This document shows positions 1-7,706 of a stretch of DNA of 64,000 nt, piece by piece. The position numbers were made by a program, and so were the translations under genes. This stretch comes from Actinomycetota bacterium (lineage in GTDB: Bacteria; Actinomycetota; Thermoleophilia; Solirubrobacterales; Solirubrobacteraceae). Where the stretch lies: positions 1-64,000 of the forward strand of contig WLOQ01000005.1 in assembly GCA_009699245.1 (NCBI GenBank), read 5' to 3'. The notes below the pieces were generated by a model, which saw nothing but the letters and a program-made list of their open reading frames with translations, ran no database searches and was not told where the DNA came from. Positions within the stretch are counted from its first letter, which is position 1. Every line of letters starts with the position of its first letter.

Positions 1-457
1 CATTGTCCGAGAAGTAGTTGGCGGTGTAGATGTTGCCGGCCGAATCAACCGCAATCCCGAGCGGGCTGCTGCCGGTTGCGGCCCAGTTGGTGGTAGAGAC
101 GCCTTCGGGCGTGATCTTCGACACATTGTCCGAGCCAGCGTTGGCGGTGTAGATGTTGCCGGCCGAATCCACCGCAATCCCGAGCGGGCCGTTGCCGGTT
201 GCGGCCCAGTTGGTTGTAGAGACGCCAGCCGGCGTGATCTTCGACACATTATTCGAGCCGTAGTTGGCGGTGTAGATGTTGCCGGCCGAATCAACCGCAA
301 TCCCGCGCGGGCTAGTGCCGGTTGCGGCCCAGTTGGGGGTAGAGACGCCACCGGGCGTGATCTTCGACACATTATTCCAGCCGTAGTTGGCGGTGTAGAT
401 GTTGCCGGCCGAATCCACCGTAATCGCGATCGGGCTGCTGCCGGCTGCGGCCCAGTT
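1..457 (-). repeat. 123-bp tandem coding repeats (three full, one partial)
   Basis: Units begin at the AACTGG (Asn-Trp) codons and occupy 335-457, 212-334, 89-211 and 1-88 (cut by the window edge). The period is exactly 123 bp, or 41 codons. Synonymous positions are also conserved between units: the stretches encoding NIYTAN, VSKITP and NWAATG are nearly identical at DNA level. This points to recent duplication or gene conversion rather than old, diverged propeller blades. Variation is concentrated in a few codons, such as YGS, AGS, YGW and YFS. It is not a CRISPR array: the units are contiguous and in frame. Confidence 0.9.
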
Positions 458-577
458 GGCGATGCTCGCCGCATTAGCCGAACTAGCGAATGTTGTCGCG
501 CAGAGCAGCGAAGAAAAGGCCACAGCAAACACGGTTGCGTAGCGACGCGAAGAAGAACCCACAGCCAAATTCATCAT
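1..577 (-). CDS. Secreted NHL/SMP-30-like beta-propeller repeat protein, 3' end outside window
   Basis: The reading frame opens at ATG 577-575 (a second ATG follows directly) and runs off the window edge without a stop, so only the first 192 residues are seen. Residues 1-38 look like a Sec signal peptide, with arginines near position 10, a hydrophobic core and an ANA-A cleavage-like site. From about residue 41 the protein is a series of 41-residue repeats with the core GIAVDSAGNIYTANYGS followed by NNVSKITP and an NWAATG linker. This matches NHL/SMP-30-type beta-propeller blades. Such proteins are usually extracellular or wall-associated; the ligand cannot be told. Codon use (AAT, GCT, AGT, TCT) is less GC-biased than in all neighbours, suggesting recent acquisition or repeat expansion. 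Upstream on the minus strand there is only a weak G-rich stretch as a ribosome site. Confidence 0.8.
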   Translation of the reverse strand, partial: MMNLAVGSSSRRYATVFAVAFSSLLCATTFASSANAASIANWAAAGSSPIAITVDSAGNIYTANYGWNNVSKITPGGVSTPNWAATGTSPRGIAVDSAGNIYTANYGSNNVSKITPAGVSTTNWAATGNGPLGIAVDSAGNIYTANAGSDNVSKITPEGVSTTNWAATGSSPLGIAVDSAGNIYTANYFSDN

Positions 578-804
578 CCCCCGACCCCTCGATCCCAAAC
601 AACGTTGGTTTGTCACGAGTCAGTGGAGGCGACCGATGTCGCGCGCCAACAGATGACTTGGAAATATCTCTAGGTGCAAACTACCGAATGTCACCGCAGA
701 ACGCGCCAGTTGAGCTCCCGTGTGGTCTTGGGAACGGTTCCCCGGAGGCAGGCTAAACGCGCCGACCCTCCCCACTCACTCTCATCCAGCCCGCGCGATT
801 CGCA

Positions 805-834
805 AAGACCGCTGCCCTAACCGGCGGCGGTCTT
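805..834 (-). terminator. Inverted repeat, possible second terminator behind tRNA-Gln
   Basis: The arms AAGACCGC (805-812) and GCGGTCTT (827-834) are perfectly complementary. The stem continues for three pairs after one mismatch and leaves a short loop. On the minus strand it lies downstream of tRNA-Gln and of the stronger hairpin at 869-898. It has no long U tract. Confidence 0.4.
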
Positions 835-861
835 AGCATTTCTGGGCTCTGAGTGATGTAC

Positions 862-898
862 AAAACAGCTCCCGGCCGACCTCGCGGCGGCCCGGGAG
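862..898 (-). terminator. Rho-independent-like terminator downstream of tRNA-Gln
   Basis: On the minus strand CTCCCGG (898-892) pairs with CCGGGAG (875-869) around a G+C-rich loop. After a short spacer it is followed by TTTTG (865-861). It lies about 65 nt past the 3' end of the tRNA and no other minus-strand gene intervenes. Confidence 0.6.
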
Positions 899-961
899 AC
901 TCAGCACAGCCCGTGCTTGCTGACTTTCGACTTTTGTCGTCTGTTCTGTCGTCTCTCCGAA

Positions 962-1032
962 CTGCGGGACTAGGATTCGAACCTAGACTAAAGCGTCCAG
1001 AGCGCTTCGTGCTGCCATTACACCATCCCGCA
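962..1032 (-). tRNA. tRNA-Gln (anticodon CTG)
   Basis: The minus strand folds into a complete cloverleaf of 71 nt. The acceptor stem is TGCGGGA / TCCCGCA with discriminator G. The anticodon stem is AAGCG / CGCTT with loop CTCTGGA, giving anticodon CTG, which reads CAG glutamine codons. The variable loop is four bases, and the T arm is CTAGG-TTCGAAT-CCTAG. CCA is not encoded. It stands alone, with its own -10-like TATACT upstream and a hairpin terminator downstream. Confidence 0.95.
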
Positions 1033-1043
1033 CAGCGGGGCGG

Positions 1044-1049
1044 AGTATA
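1044..1049 (-). promoter_or_regulatory. -10 box TATACT of tRNA-Gln
   Basis: TATACT on the minus strand lies 11 nt before the 5' end of the tRNA, so transcription would start a few bases ahead of the mature end. No clear -35 element is visible at the usual spacing. Confidence 0.55.
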
Positions 1050-1107
1050 GGCACCGCGGGATGACTGCGCGGTCAGGCGGTGTGGCGCGCTGCGGCGCCG
1101 CAGCCGG

Positions 1108-1764
1108 TCAGGTCGTGAAGAGCGGTGTGACGGTGCTCTCAAGGCCCGGATCGAGGCAGATCAGCACCTCGTCACCTGCGTGAATCACGGTGTCGGCCTG
1201 CGGCACGAAGCCGCCGCTCTCACGCAGGACGGAGATCACGAGGCTGCCGTCGGGCATGTCGAGATCCTGAACCGTGCAGCCGTCGGCCGGTGCGCCGGCC
1301 TCGACCTCGATCTCGATGATCTCGAGGTGGTCCTCCGGGAGGTCCAGCAGATGGATGAGCCCCTGCTGCGGGACCTCGTGCTCGATGAGCCGCAGAATGA
1401 GATCCGTGGCCGAGAATGCGGGCCGGATGTCGAGCAGCTCGAAGTACTGGCGGTTGCGCGGGTTGTTGACGCGCGCGACGATCCGCTCGACGAGGTACTT
1501 CTCGCGGGCGATCTGCGAGATGAGGATGTTGTCCTCGTCGTCCCCCGTCACGGCGATGACAAAGTCCGCGCGCTGGATGCCGGCGCGCTCGAGCACCCAG
1601 AGCTCGGTCCCGTCGCCGTACTGGACGACGTGCGCGAACTCGGACTCGATCGTGAGGTAGCGGTCGCGACGCTGCTCGATGAGCGCCACCTCGGTGCCGG
1701 CGTCGAGGAGCTCGCGTGCGAGGTTGAGACCGACCTTGCCGCCTCCGACGATGATCGCGTACAT
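1108..1764 (-). CDS. TrkA/RCK-type NAD-binding protein with TrkA-N and TrkA-C domains
   Basis: A cytoplasmic regulatory subunit of a cation (probably K+) transporter. The 218 residues begin with a Rossmann fold: MYAIIVGGGKVG holds GxGxxG at residues 7-12 and E30 ends strand 2, a pattern expected for NAD(H) binding. Residues about 135-218 form the TrkA-C/RCK_C ligand-binding domain. The length is normal for a single TrkA-N/TrkA-C unit. The start ATG shares one base with the TGA of the preceding gene (TGATG), so the two are translationally coupled. No TrkH or TrkG pore subunit is in the window; the genes transcribed just before are APC-type permeases, the likely partners. Confidence 0.85.
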   Translation of the reverse strand: MYAIIVGGGKVGLNLARELLDAGTEVALIEQRRDRYLTIESEFAHVVQYGDGTELWVLERAGIQRADFVIAVTGDDEDNILISQIAREKYLVERIVARVNNPRNRQYFELLDIRPAFSATDLILRLIEHEVPQQGLIHLLDLPEDHLEIIEIEVEAGAPADGCTVQDLDMPDGSLVISVLRESGGFVPQADTVIHAGDEVLICLDPGLESTVTPLFTT

Positions 1765-2201
1765 CAGGCGGCGCCCGTGACGCGCTCAAGGCGCTGCTGG
1801 AACTCGCAGATGGCGAAGTGGGTCGGGCAGATAGTCTGCAGCCCCTGTGCCTCGTACCACTCGGCACGGGCCGGGTCCATGACGCGCACGAGCACGCTCT
1901 CGACCCCGAACATCTTCTGCGCGATCTGGGCGATCGTGAGGTTCGTGTTGTCCCCGTCCGTGGTGGCGAGGAAGACGTCGGCCTGCTCGATCCCCGCCTC
2001 GACCAGCGCGTCGCGTTCGATCGCGGCACCGATCGTGAAGCGTCCGCCGGAGTCCTCCCAGCTGGACGGCTGACCGGCGTCGAGGCGCTCGTGGGAGAGC
2101 GGATCCTCGTCGAGCACAGAGACCTCGTGGCCTGCGGCGAGCATGGAGCGCGCGACGGAGGATCCGACCCGTCCGGCGCCGACGATGAGGATGAAGGCCA
2201 T
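1764..2201 (-). CDS. TrkA-N (RCK_N) domain protein lacking TrkA-C
   Basis: A 145-residue single-domain protein. ILIVGAGRVGSSVARSML carries the GxGxxG nucleotide-binding loop near residue 8, and D31 closes strand 2. The fold continues to about residue 130 and then stops, so the RCK_C ligand-binding half found in the next gene is missing. It probably forms hetero-oligomers with the 218-residue TrkA protein encoded downstream (overlap TGATG). A TAGCAT hexamer 9 nt before the ATG suggests a leaderless promoter within the operon, so the two RCK proteins could also be made without the permeases. Confidence 0.8.
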   Translation of the reverse strand: MAFILIVGAGRVGSSVARSMLAAGHEVSVLDEDPLSHERLDAGQPSSWEDSGGRFTIGAAIERDALVEAGIEQADVFLATTDGDNTNLTIAQIAQKMFGVESVLVRVMDPARAEWYEAQGLQTICPTHFAICEFQQRLERVTGAA

Positions 2202-2210
2202 CGAGCGCGG

Positions 2211-2216
2211 ATGCTA
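2211..2216 (-). promoter_or_regulatory. -10-like TAGCAT 9 nt before the TrkA-N start, fused with a stop codon
   Basis: Minus-strand TAGCAT; the first three bases are the TAG stop of the upstream permease gene. The distance to ATG is 9 nt, which predicts transcription starting at or next to the start codon. The same hexamer stands at the same distance before the genes at 12219 and 29143. Confidence 0.55.
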
Positions 2217-4187
2217 GCGCTCGGCCCCGGCGTCCGACTCCTCAGGGTCGGTCGCAGAGGCGAGGGCCTGGTCACCGACGGGCGGGGCCGTGAGGATGAC
2301 GGCGCAGTGGGCGCGCGAGATGACGGTCTTCGTCGCCGCGCCGATGAAGGTCTCGGACTGTCCGCCACCCAGTCGCGCGCCGCCGCGGATGCGTGAGGGC
2401 TCCTCCGCCGCGAGGACGATCGCCTGGACACCGCGCCGGCGTGCCTCCTCGACGATCGCGTGCCCGATGCTGCGTGCCCGCACGGTCGCCGTCGCAACCT
2501 CGATGCCCTCGTACTCCTCCCCCACAGACTTGGCGCGCGCGAGCGCGGCACGGGCGCGCTGGAGCTCCGCGTCCGGGAGGCGGGCGTCGATCGGGAGCGA
2601 CATCGGCACCTCGAAGATCCAGATCGCCTCGATCGTCGGGCGCTCCCCGACCTCGTTCTCCTCGCCCGCCACGAGTCGGCCGGCGGTCTGGATGATGTCG
2701 TCGTCGAGCGGCGTGCCGAGGATCGGCACGAGGATCGATCCGTACTCGACCTCGATGTGCTCCCCGAGCAGCGCCTCACGGGGGACGAGGACCCGCTTCG
2801 TCAGCGACTTCCCGGAGGCCAGGCGGTAGGCGACATAGAGCACGATGCCGAACGCCATCCAGCCGATGCCGACCCAGCGCGCCGAGTCGTGGGTGATGAC
2901 GACGCTGAGCCAGGCCGCGACGCTGAGCACGATGCCGAAGACGGCCGGGATGGGCAGGACGCCCCGGCCGACGCGCACACCACCGGGGATGACGTACGGG
3001 CGCGGCCGGTCCGGCTCGGTGAAGCGGAGCTTCACGATCGACACGTGGGCGATCGTGAGGCCGAGCAGCGCGCCGAAGGCGTAGAGGCCGAGCAGCATGT
3101 CGAGATCGCGCGGCGCGGCCAGGGCGGCTGCGGCGAGCGTCGCGAGGACGATCAGCACCCACGGCGTGAACCGCGTCGGGTGCAGGCGCCCGAGCGCTGC
3201 GGGGATCTGCCGGTTCGTCGAGAGCGAATATGCCAAGCGCGAGAGGCCGAGCATCGCGGAGTTCGCGGCGGCGATGAGCGTCACGGCGGCGATCGCTGCG
3301 ATGACGTACTTCAGCGTCTCGCGCAGCCACTCCTCGTGGAACGCTGCGGCGATGCCGAGCATCGGCGCGTCGCGGTAGGTCGTGGCGAGCTCCGTCGTCC
3401 CATTGACCACAGGGACGGCGCTGACGGCGACGAGCGCGATCCCGATGTAGACGACGAAGACGGTGAGCGATGAGGCGCTGACAAGGCGCGAGAGGCCGCG
3501 GCGGCCGACTGCGACCTCGCCGGCGAGCCCGGATGCCGACTCAAGGCCCGTCGAGACGACGGTGGCGATGCCGAAGGCGACGATGAGGTTCTGAACCGTC
3601 GGCGTCGAGCCGAGGTGGATCGTGCTCGTGATCGCGTCCTTGTCGAAGAGCAGCACGAGGCCGAGGACGATCAGCAGCAGCTGGAGTGCGACATCGGCGA
3701 CGACGAGCAGGCCGATGCGGCTCGAGCGTGCCGACGAGAACCCCCGGATGTTGCGCGCGGCGACGTACAGCAGGATGGCGAGGACGGCGAACAGTTCGAC
3801 GGCGCCGCGCCCGAGCGGAGCCCAGAACGCACCGAGGTAGTTCGTCGCCGAGAACGCCGTCGCTGCGATGAGGATGACGTAGTCCAGGAGCACCGCCCAG
3901 CCGGCGCCGAAGCTCCAGAACTCGTTGAAGGCGTAGCGCGCGAAGACCGTCGAGCCACCGCGGTCCTGGTGCAGCGATGAGCCCTCGACGTACGTCATCG
4001 CGGCGAGCACGAACATGACGCCCGAGACGAGGAACACGAGCGGGGTGAGCCCGAGGGCGTAGCCCGCGACGACGCCCAGCGCGAAGTAGATCGCGCTCGC
4101 GATGACCGTGTAGATGATCGCGAAGAGGACCGGCGAGCCCATGCCGCGGCGGTAGAGCTGGTCGCGCTCCTCCGAGAGCGGCGTCAT
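2214..4187 (-). CDS. APC-superfamily permease with cytoplasmic UspA-like C-terminal domain
   Basis: 657 residues. About twelve hydrophobic segments fill residues 18-455, with the APC hallmark around GLTPLVFLVSG and YAFNEFWSFGAGW. Residues about 475-640 are soluble and resemble a universal-stress-protein domain, although the ATP-binding glycine pattern is degenerate. Substrate is not shown by sequence; amino acids are the default for APC, but two RCK proteins directly downstream make a KimA-like K+ (or other cation) role possible. It overlaps the preceding 68-residue membrane protein by ATGA. It is a diverged paralogue of the permease at 4387-6288, sharing the FNEFWSF motif. Confidence 0.8.
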   Translation of the reverse strand: MTPLSEERDQLYRRGMGSPVLFAIIYTVIASAIYFALGVVAGYALGLTPLVFLVSGVMFVLAAMTYVEGSSLHQDRGGSTVFARYAFNEFWSFGAGWAVLLDYVILIAATAFSATNYLGAFWAPLGRGAVELFAVLAILLYVAARNIRGFSSARSSRIGLLVVADVALQLLLIVLGLVLLFDKDAITSTIHLGSTPTVQNLIVAFGIATVVSTGLESASGLAGEVAVGRRGLSRLVSASSLTVFVVYIGIALVAVSAVPVVNGTTELATTYRDAPMLGIAAAFHEEWLRETLKYVIAAIAAVTLIAAANSAMLGLSRLAYSLSTNRQIPAALGRLHPTRFTPWVLIVLATLAAAALAAPRDLDMLLGLYAFGALLGLTIAHVSIVKLRFTEPDRPRPYVIPGGVRVGRGVLPIPAVFGIVLSVAAWLSVVITHDSARWVGIGWMAFGIVLYVAYRLASGKSLTKRVLVPREALLGEHIEVEYGSILVPILGTPLDDDIIQTAGRLVAGEENEVGERPTIEAIWIFEVPMSLPIDARLPDAELQRARAALARAKSVGEEYEGIEVATATVRARSIGHAIVEEARRRGVQAIVLAAEEPSRIRGGARLGGGQSETFIGAATKTVISRAHCAVILTAPPVGDQALASATDPEESDAGAER

Positions 4188-4390
4188 CGCCGCGCACCGC
4201 CCGTCCGCGCGACCCAGATGCGCCCGATGCCCGCTGCGATGAAGAGGACGCCGAGCAGCAGCCCGACCGCAAGCGCTCCCCCACCCGCGGTGACGGTGCG
4301 CACGATCATCGCGATGCCGAGCACGACGAGCGCGAGCGAGGTGAGCGTCGTGATGCGCTGCCGCATGCTCTGCTGTCCGTCGTCGCTCAT
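4184..4390 (-). CDS. Small two-span membrane protein between two APC permeases
   Basis: 68 residues starting MSDDGQQSMR. Two hydrophobic segments (about 15-31 and 37-55) are joined by a short TAGGG turn, and the C terminus is basic. It overlaps both neighbours by 4 nt: ATGA with the permease upstream (4387-4390) and ATGA with the one downstream (4184-4187). This strict coupling and its size suggest an accessory subunit of the permease pair. I do not recognise a named family. It is easy to miss because a longer open frame in the same phase begins far upstream, inside the neighbouring permease. Confidence 0.75.
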   Translation of the reverse strand: MSDDGQQSMRQRITTLTSLALVVLGIAMIVRTVTAGGGALAVGLLLGVLFIAAGIGRIWVARTGGARR

Positions 4391-6288
4391 GCGCTGCGGC
4401 TCGGGGCCGGGGCGCGCCGCGCCTCGGGGTCGGTCTGGATGATGACGCGGCAGGGGCGCTCCTGGAGCACCGTCTCGAGCGTGCGGCCGAAGACCGCTCC
4501 GGCCTGCCGCGGCGGCAGCGGCATGACGATCGCGCGGGCCCGCAGCTGGAGCGCCTCGTCGATGATCAGGCGCCCAGCCTGGCCGGCGCGGACCTTCTGC
4601 CAGCGCCCGGTGACCTGGCGGCTGCCTTCGAGCCGAGCGCGCTCGATCATCGCCTGGGCTGCGGCCTCCTGCTCCGGCATCTCCGCGTCGATCGGCGACG
4701 ACGCCGGGACGACGATCGGGACGAGGAGATGGATGCCACGGCGCCTGCGAGCGGCCATGCGCACCGCGGTGGCGAGGGCGCCCGGCGAGTAGGTCCGCGG
4801 GTCGAGGACGAGCAGCACCGACTCGTACTCGGCCTCGTGCGCGACGAGGGAGACCTGCTGCTCGATCCGGACCGTCTCGGTGAGGCTCAGCCCATGGTGG
4901 CGACGGAAGAGCGGATAGAAGACGCAGCCGACGACGAGCCAGGTGATGCCCGCGGCGGCGACGTCGATGTGGAGGAACGTGACGACGAGGAACGCGAGTC
5001 CGGTCCCGATCGCGCCGAAGACGGCGAACAGCGGGACGTCCACCCCACGGAAGCGCATGTTGCCCGGCCCGCGGAACGGTCGCTCGACATCCGCCTTGGT
5101 CCGCCGCAACTGAATGACGGCGAGGTTCGCGATCGTGAACGACAACATCGCGCCGAAGGCGTACATGTTGCCGAGGAAGTCGGCCTTGCCGGGGATCATC
5201 GCGACGCAGGCGATCGCGCCGAACATCACGATCCCGATCCACGGCGTGCCGAACCGCGGGTGTAGACGCCGCATGGCGTCGGGGACCTGACGATGGACGC
5301 CCATCGAGTAGACGAGGCGCGAAACGCCGATGATGCCCGCATTGGTCGCGATGACGAGGATCGTCGCGGCGAGCAGGCCGACATAGATCTCGGCTGCGCC
5401 CTGGAACGGACCGAGGCTGATCTGCTTCACCACGCCGAGGATCGGGTCGCCCGCGAAGCCTCCCTGGCTCTCAGGCAGGCCCAGGAGCGTGCTGTAGCTC
5501 CCGTCCGGCTGCTTCGTGACCGGGAGGGCGGAGAGCGCTACAGCCGGCAGGACGGCGTAGATCGCGAAGACGGCCACGACGACGCGGTTGATGGCCTTGG
5601 GGATCGTGCGCCGCTCGTCCTTCGCCTCCTCGGCCATGTTCGAGATCGTCTCGATCCCGGTGTAGGCGATCATGCCGACCGGGATCGCGATGAAAAAGTC
5701 CTTCCACGTCGGGGCGATCCCGAACTGGACGTTGTCGATCAGCGTGTTCGGTGAGAAGACGAGCAGGACGCCGACGAGGACGAGCAGGATCTGCGTCGCG
5801 AAGTCGAGGACCGCGAGGAGGATGTTGACCCCCGCGGACTCCTTGGCGCCGACGACGTTGACGATCGAGAGGACGACGACCACGCCGACGCCGAAGATGA
5901 TGTCCGCCGGCGAGGAGCGCAGCGGCTCCCAGAAGAGACCGCCGATGTAGTGCGGCACGAAGAACGCGGAGATCGCGATCGTGATCGTGTAGTTGAGCAT
6001 CTGCGCCCAGGCGGCGAAGAAGCTCCAGAACTCGTTGAAGGCGTGCCGGGCGAAGCTCGAGGAGCCCCCGGCCTCGGGATACATCGCGGTCGCTTCGGCG
6101 TAGGTCGACGCGACGAGATAGAAGAGGAACCCCGAGATGATGAAGACGAGCGGGGTGAGGCCGAGCGCGAGCGACGCGACGAGCCCGAGCGCGTAATAGA
6201 TCGACGACCCGACGTTGCCATAGGCGGTCGAGAACAGCGCGTTGACACCGAGAACGCGCTGCAGTCCGTGGAGGCGACGCTGCGCCAT
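4387..6288 (-). CDS. APC-superfamily permease with cytoplasmic UspA-like C-terminal domain
   Basis: 633 residues; about twelve transmembrane segments between residues 15 and 462, with the APC signature region around STAYGNVGSSIYYALG and GLTPLVFIISG. A soluble tail (about 490-620) ends in FGRTLETVLQERPCRVII, which resembles the C-terminal part of UspA proteins. It is the first gene of the permease-RCK run and is followed by the 68-residue membrane protein with a 4-nt overlap. In the 61 bp upstream I see no good Shine-Dalgarno; TAG directly precedes the ATG. Substrate unknown: amino acid transport is the family default and cation transport is suggested by context. Confidence 0.8.
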   Translation of the reverse strand: MAQRRLHGLQRVLGVNALFSTAYGNVGSSIYYALGLVASLALGLTPLVFIISGFLFYLVASTYAEATAMYPEAGGSSSFARHAFNEFWSFFAAWAQMLNYTITIAISAFFVPHYIGGLFWEPLRSSPADIIFGVGVVVVLSIVNVVGAKESAGVNILLAVLDFATQILLVLVGVLLVFSPNTLIDNVQFGIAPTWKDFFIAIPVGMIAYTGIETISNMAEEAKDERRTIPKAINRVVVAVFAIYAVLPAVALSALPVTKQPDGSYSTLLGLPESQGGFAGDPILGVVKQISLGPFQGAAEIYVGLLAATILVIATNAGIIGVSRLVYSMGVHRQVPDAMRRLHPRFGTPWIGIVMFGAIACVAMIPGKADFLGNMYAFGAMLSFTIANLAVIQLRRTKADVERPFRGPGNMRFRGVDVPLFAVFGAIGTGLAFLVVTFLHIDVAAAGITWLVVGCVFYPLFRRHHGLSLTETVRIEQQVSLVAHEAEYESVLLVLDPRTYSPGALATAVRMAARRRRGIHLLVPIVVPASSPIDAEMPEQEAAAQAMIERARLEGSRQVTGRWQKVRAGQAGRLIIDEALQLRARAIVMPLPPRQAGAVFGRTLETVLQERPCRVIIQTDPEARRAPAPSRSA

Positions 6289-6349
6289 CTAGTGAAGAAC
6301 GTCCATTGGGCCGCGCTGAAGTCTACGGCCGCCCCGCTCGTCCCCCGTG

Positions 6350-7627
6350 TCAGCCGACGCCGAGGTCGGCGGCGACCGCCGCGGCCGCCTCGCCGATCGC
6401 CGTCGCGGCGTGCTCGATGTCCTCCCGCGTGGCGACGAGCGCCGGAGAGATCGCGACTGCATCGCCCAGCGCACGGGTCAGCACGCCGCGCGCCTTGGCC
6501 TGCGCGAAGACGCGCATCGGGATGTCGGGGTGCTCGGCGAGCGCGGCTTTGTCGAACGCGACCGCCGCGAGCGCGCCGATCCCGGTGCGCACGTCACCGA
6601 CGAGCCGGGCACCGGTGAGCGTGTCGAACGCCGTGGTGATCTCCTGCTCGAGCTCGATGCCGCGGTCCAGCAGCCCGTCGCTCTCGAGGATGTCGAGGTT
6701 CGCGTGCGCGGCCGCGCAGGCGGTCGGGTGCCCCGAATATGTCTGCCCATGGCGGAACCAGAGCCCGTCGCCTTCCCAGAAGGGTGCCGCGACGTTCCCA
6801 CCGATGACGACGCCGCCGAGCGGCAGGTAGCCGCTCGTGATGCCCTTCGCGAACGTGATCATGTCCGGCTGCAGACCGAAGCGGTCGACACCGAGCATCG
6901 TCCCCATGCGCCCGAACGCCGCGATGACGCAATCGGCGATGAAGAGCGCCCCGTGGCGGCGGCAGAGCTCCTGGACGCCCTGGAGGTAGCTCGCGGGCAC
7001 GCGGTGGACGCCGCCCGCGCCGATCACCGGCTCCGCGAACACCGCCGCGACACGGTCGGGCCCGACCCGCTCGAACTCGGCCTCGAGCGCGCCGAGGTCG
7101 TCCCAGGCGACGTGCGAGGTGCTCGGATCGAGCGGGCCCATCCCCTCCTGGTTGACCGGGATGCCGCCGATGCTCGTCCCGAGACCGTGCGTGCCGTGGT
7201 AGCCCTGGGTGCGCCCGATGAGGTGCATGCGCTCGGGCTGCCCGATGGCATGGAAGTAGCGGCGCGCGAGCTTCGCCGCAGTGTCGATCGCGTCGCCGCC
7301 GCCGAGACCGAAGAAGACGCGCGGGTCTTCGACGATCCCGTCGGCGTAGCCCGCGACCCGCTCGGCGAGCGTCACCGCCGGCGTCGTCGCAAATGCTCCG
7401 AACGCCGAGTAGCTGGCGAGCTCGCGCATCTGCGCGGCGGCTGCGTCGACGATCTCGTCGCGCCCGTGGCCGACGAGGACACACCAGAGGCTCGCCGTGG
7501 CGTCGAAGTAGCGCTTGCCGTCGGAATCCCAGACGTAGGCGCCGTCCCCGCGCGTGATGATGAACTCGTTGGAGCGCACCTGCGCCATGAGCGCGAAGGG
7601 GTGCCAGAAGCGTGTGTCAGCGGCCAT
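6350..7627 (-). CDS. Class III PLP-dependent aminotransferase (omega-type)
   Basis: 425 residues, normal for subgroup III aminotransferases acting on omega-amino acids or amines. The PLP lysine is K261 in FAKGITSGYLPLG, and the Asp that binds the pyridine nitrogen is D232. The usual DEV motif reads DCV here: the conserved Glu is replaced by C233, in IADCVIAAFGRMG. The cofactor-phosphate region is GLGGGDAIDTAAK (near 107-119). Residues 4-10 (DTRFWHP) resemble taurine/beta-alanine/putrescine-type transaminases. A TAGGCT hexamer lies 6 nt upstream of the ATG. Neighbours give no pathway hint, so the substrate stays open. Confidence 0.85.
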   Translation of the reverse strand: MAADTRFWHPFALMAQVRSNEFIITRGDGAYVWDSDGKRYFDATASLWCVLVGHGRDEIVDAAAAQMRELASYSAFGAFATTPAVTLAERVAGYADGIVEDPRVFFGLGGGDAIDTAAKLARRYFHAIGQPERMHLIGRTQGYHGTHGLGTSIGGIPVNQEGMGPLDPSTSHVAWDDLGALEAEFERVGPDRVAAVFAEPVIGAGGVHRVPASYLQGVQELCRRHGALFIADCVIAAFGRMGTMLGVDRFGLQPDMITFAKGITSGYLPLGGVVIGGNVAAPFWEGDGLWFRHGQTYSGHPTACAAAHANLDILESDGLLDRGIELEQEITTAFDTLTGARLVGDVRTGIGALAAVAFDKAALAEHPDIPMRVFAQAKARGVLTRALGDAVAISPALVATREDIEHAATAIGEAAAAVAADLGVG

Positions 7628-7652
7628 CGCGCAAGCCTATCCAGGGAACGAC

Positions 7653-7678
7653 GGAGGGCCGCCTCTCGGCGGCCCTCC
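7653..7678 (-). terminator. Perfect 11-bp hairpin downstream of the pyrophosphatase gene
   Basis: GGAGGGCCGCC (7653-7663) and GGCGGCCCTCC (7668-7678) are exact inverted repeats around a four-base loop. It lies 29 nt beyond the stop of the minus-strand pyrophosphatase gene. There is no U tract, as is common for terminators in high-GC actinobacteria. Confidence 0.7.
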
Positions 7679-7706
7679 GGGCCTGCGGGGACGTGTCCCC
7701 AGAGAC

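Larger units (their letters stand above)
578..961. other. Non-coding gap between the propeller gene and tRNA-Gln
   Basis: About 380 bp with no convincing gene. It has lower GC than the rest of the window at 600-720. It holds a near-palindrome around 596-612 (CAAAC-AACGTT-GGTTTG) just upstream of the propeller gene, which may be an operator, and two hairpins listed separately at 805-834 and 869-898. Open frames here are shadows without ribosome sites or codon bias. Confidence 0.6.

Noticed and set aside
1-457. CRISPR or satellite array suggested by the regular 123-bp period
   Set aside because: Repeats are contiguous, in frame and encode 41-residue propeller blades behind a signal peptide; no spacers.
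753-1142. Minus-strand open frame covering tRNA-Gln
   Set aside because: It crosses a perfect tRNA cloverleaf, a terminator hairpin and the end of the TrkA gene; composition is random.
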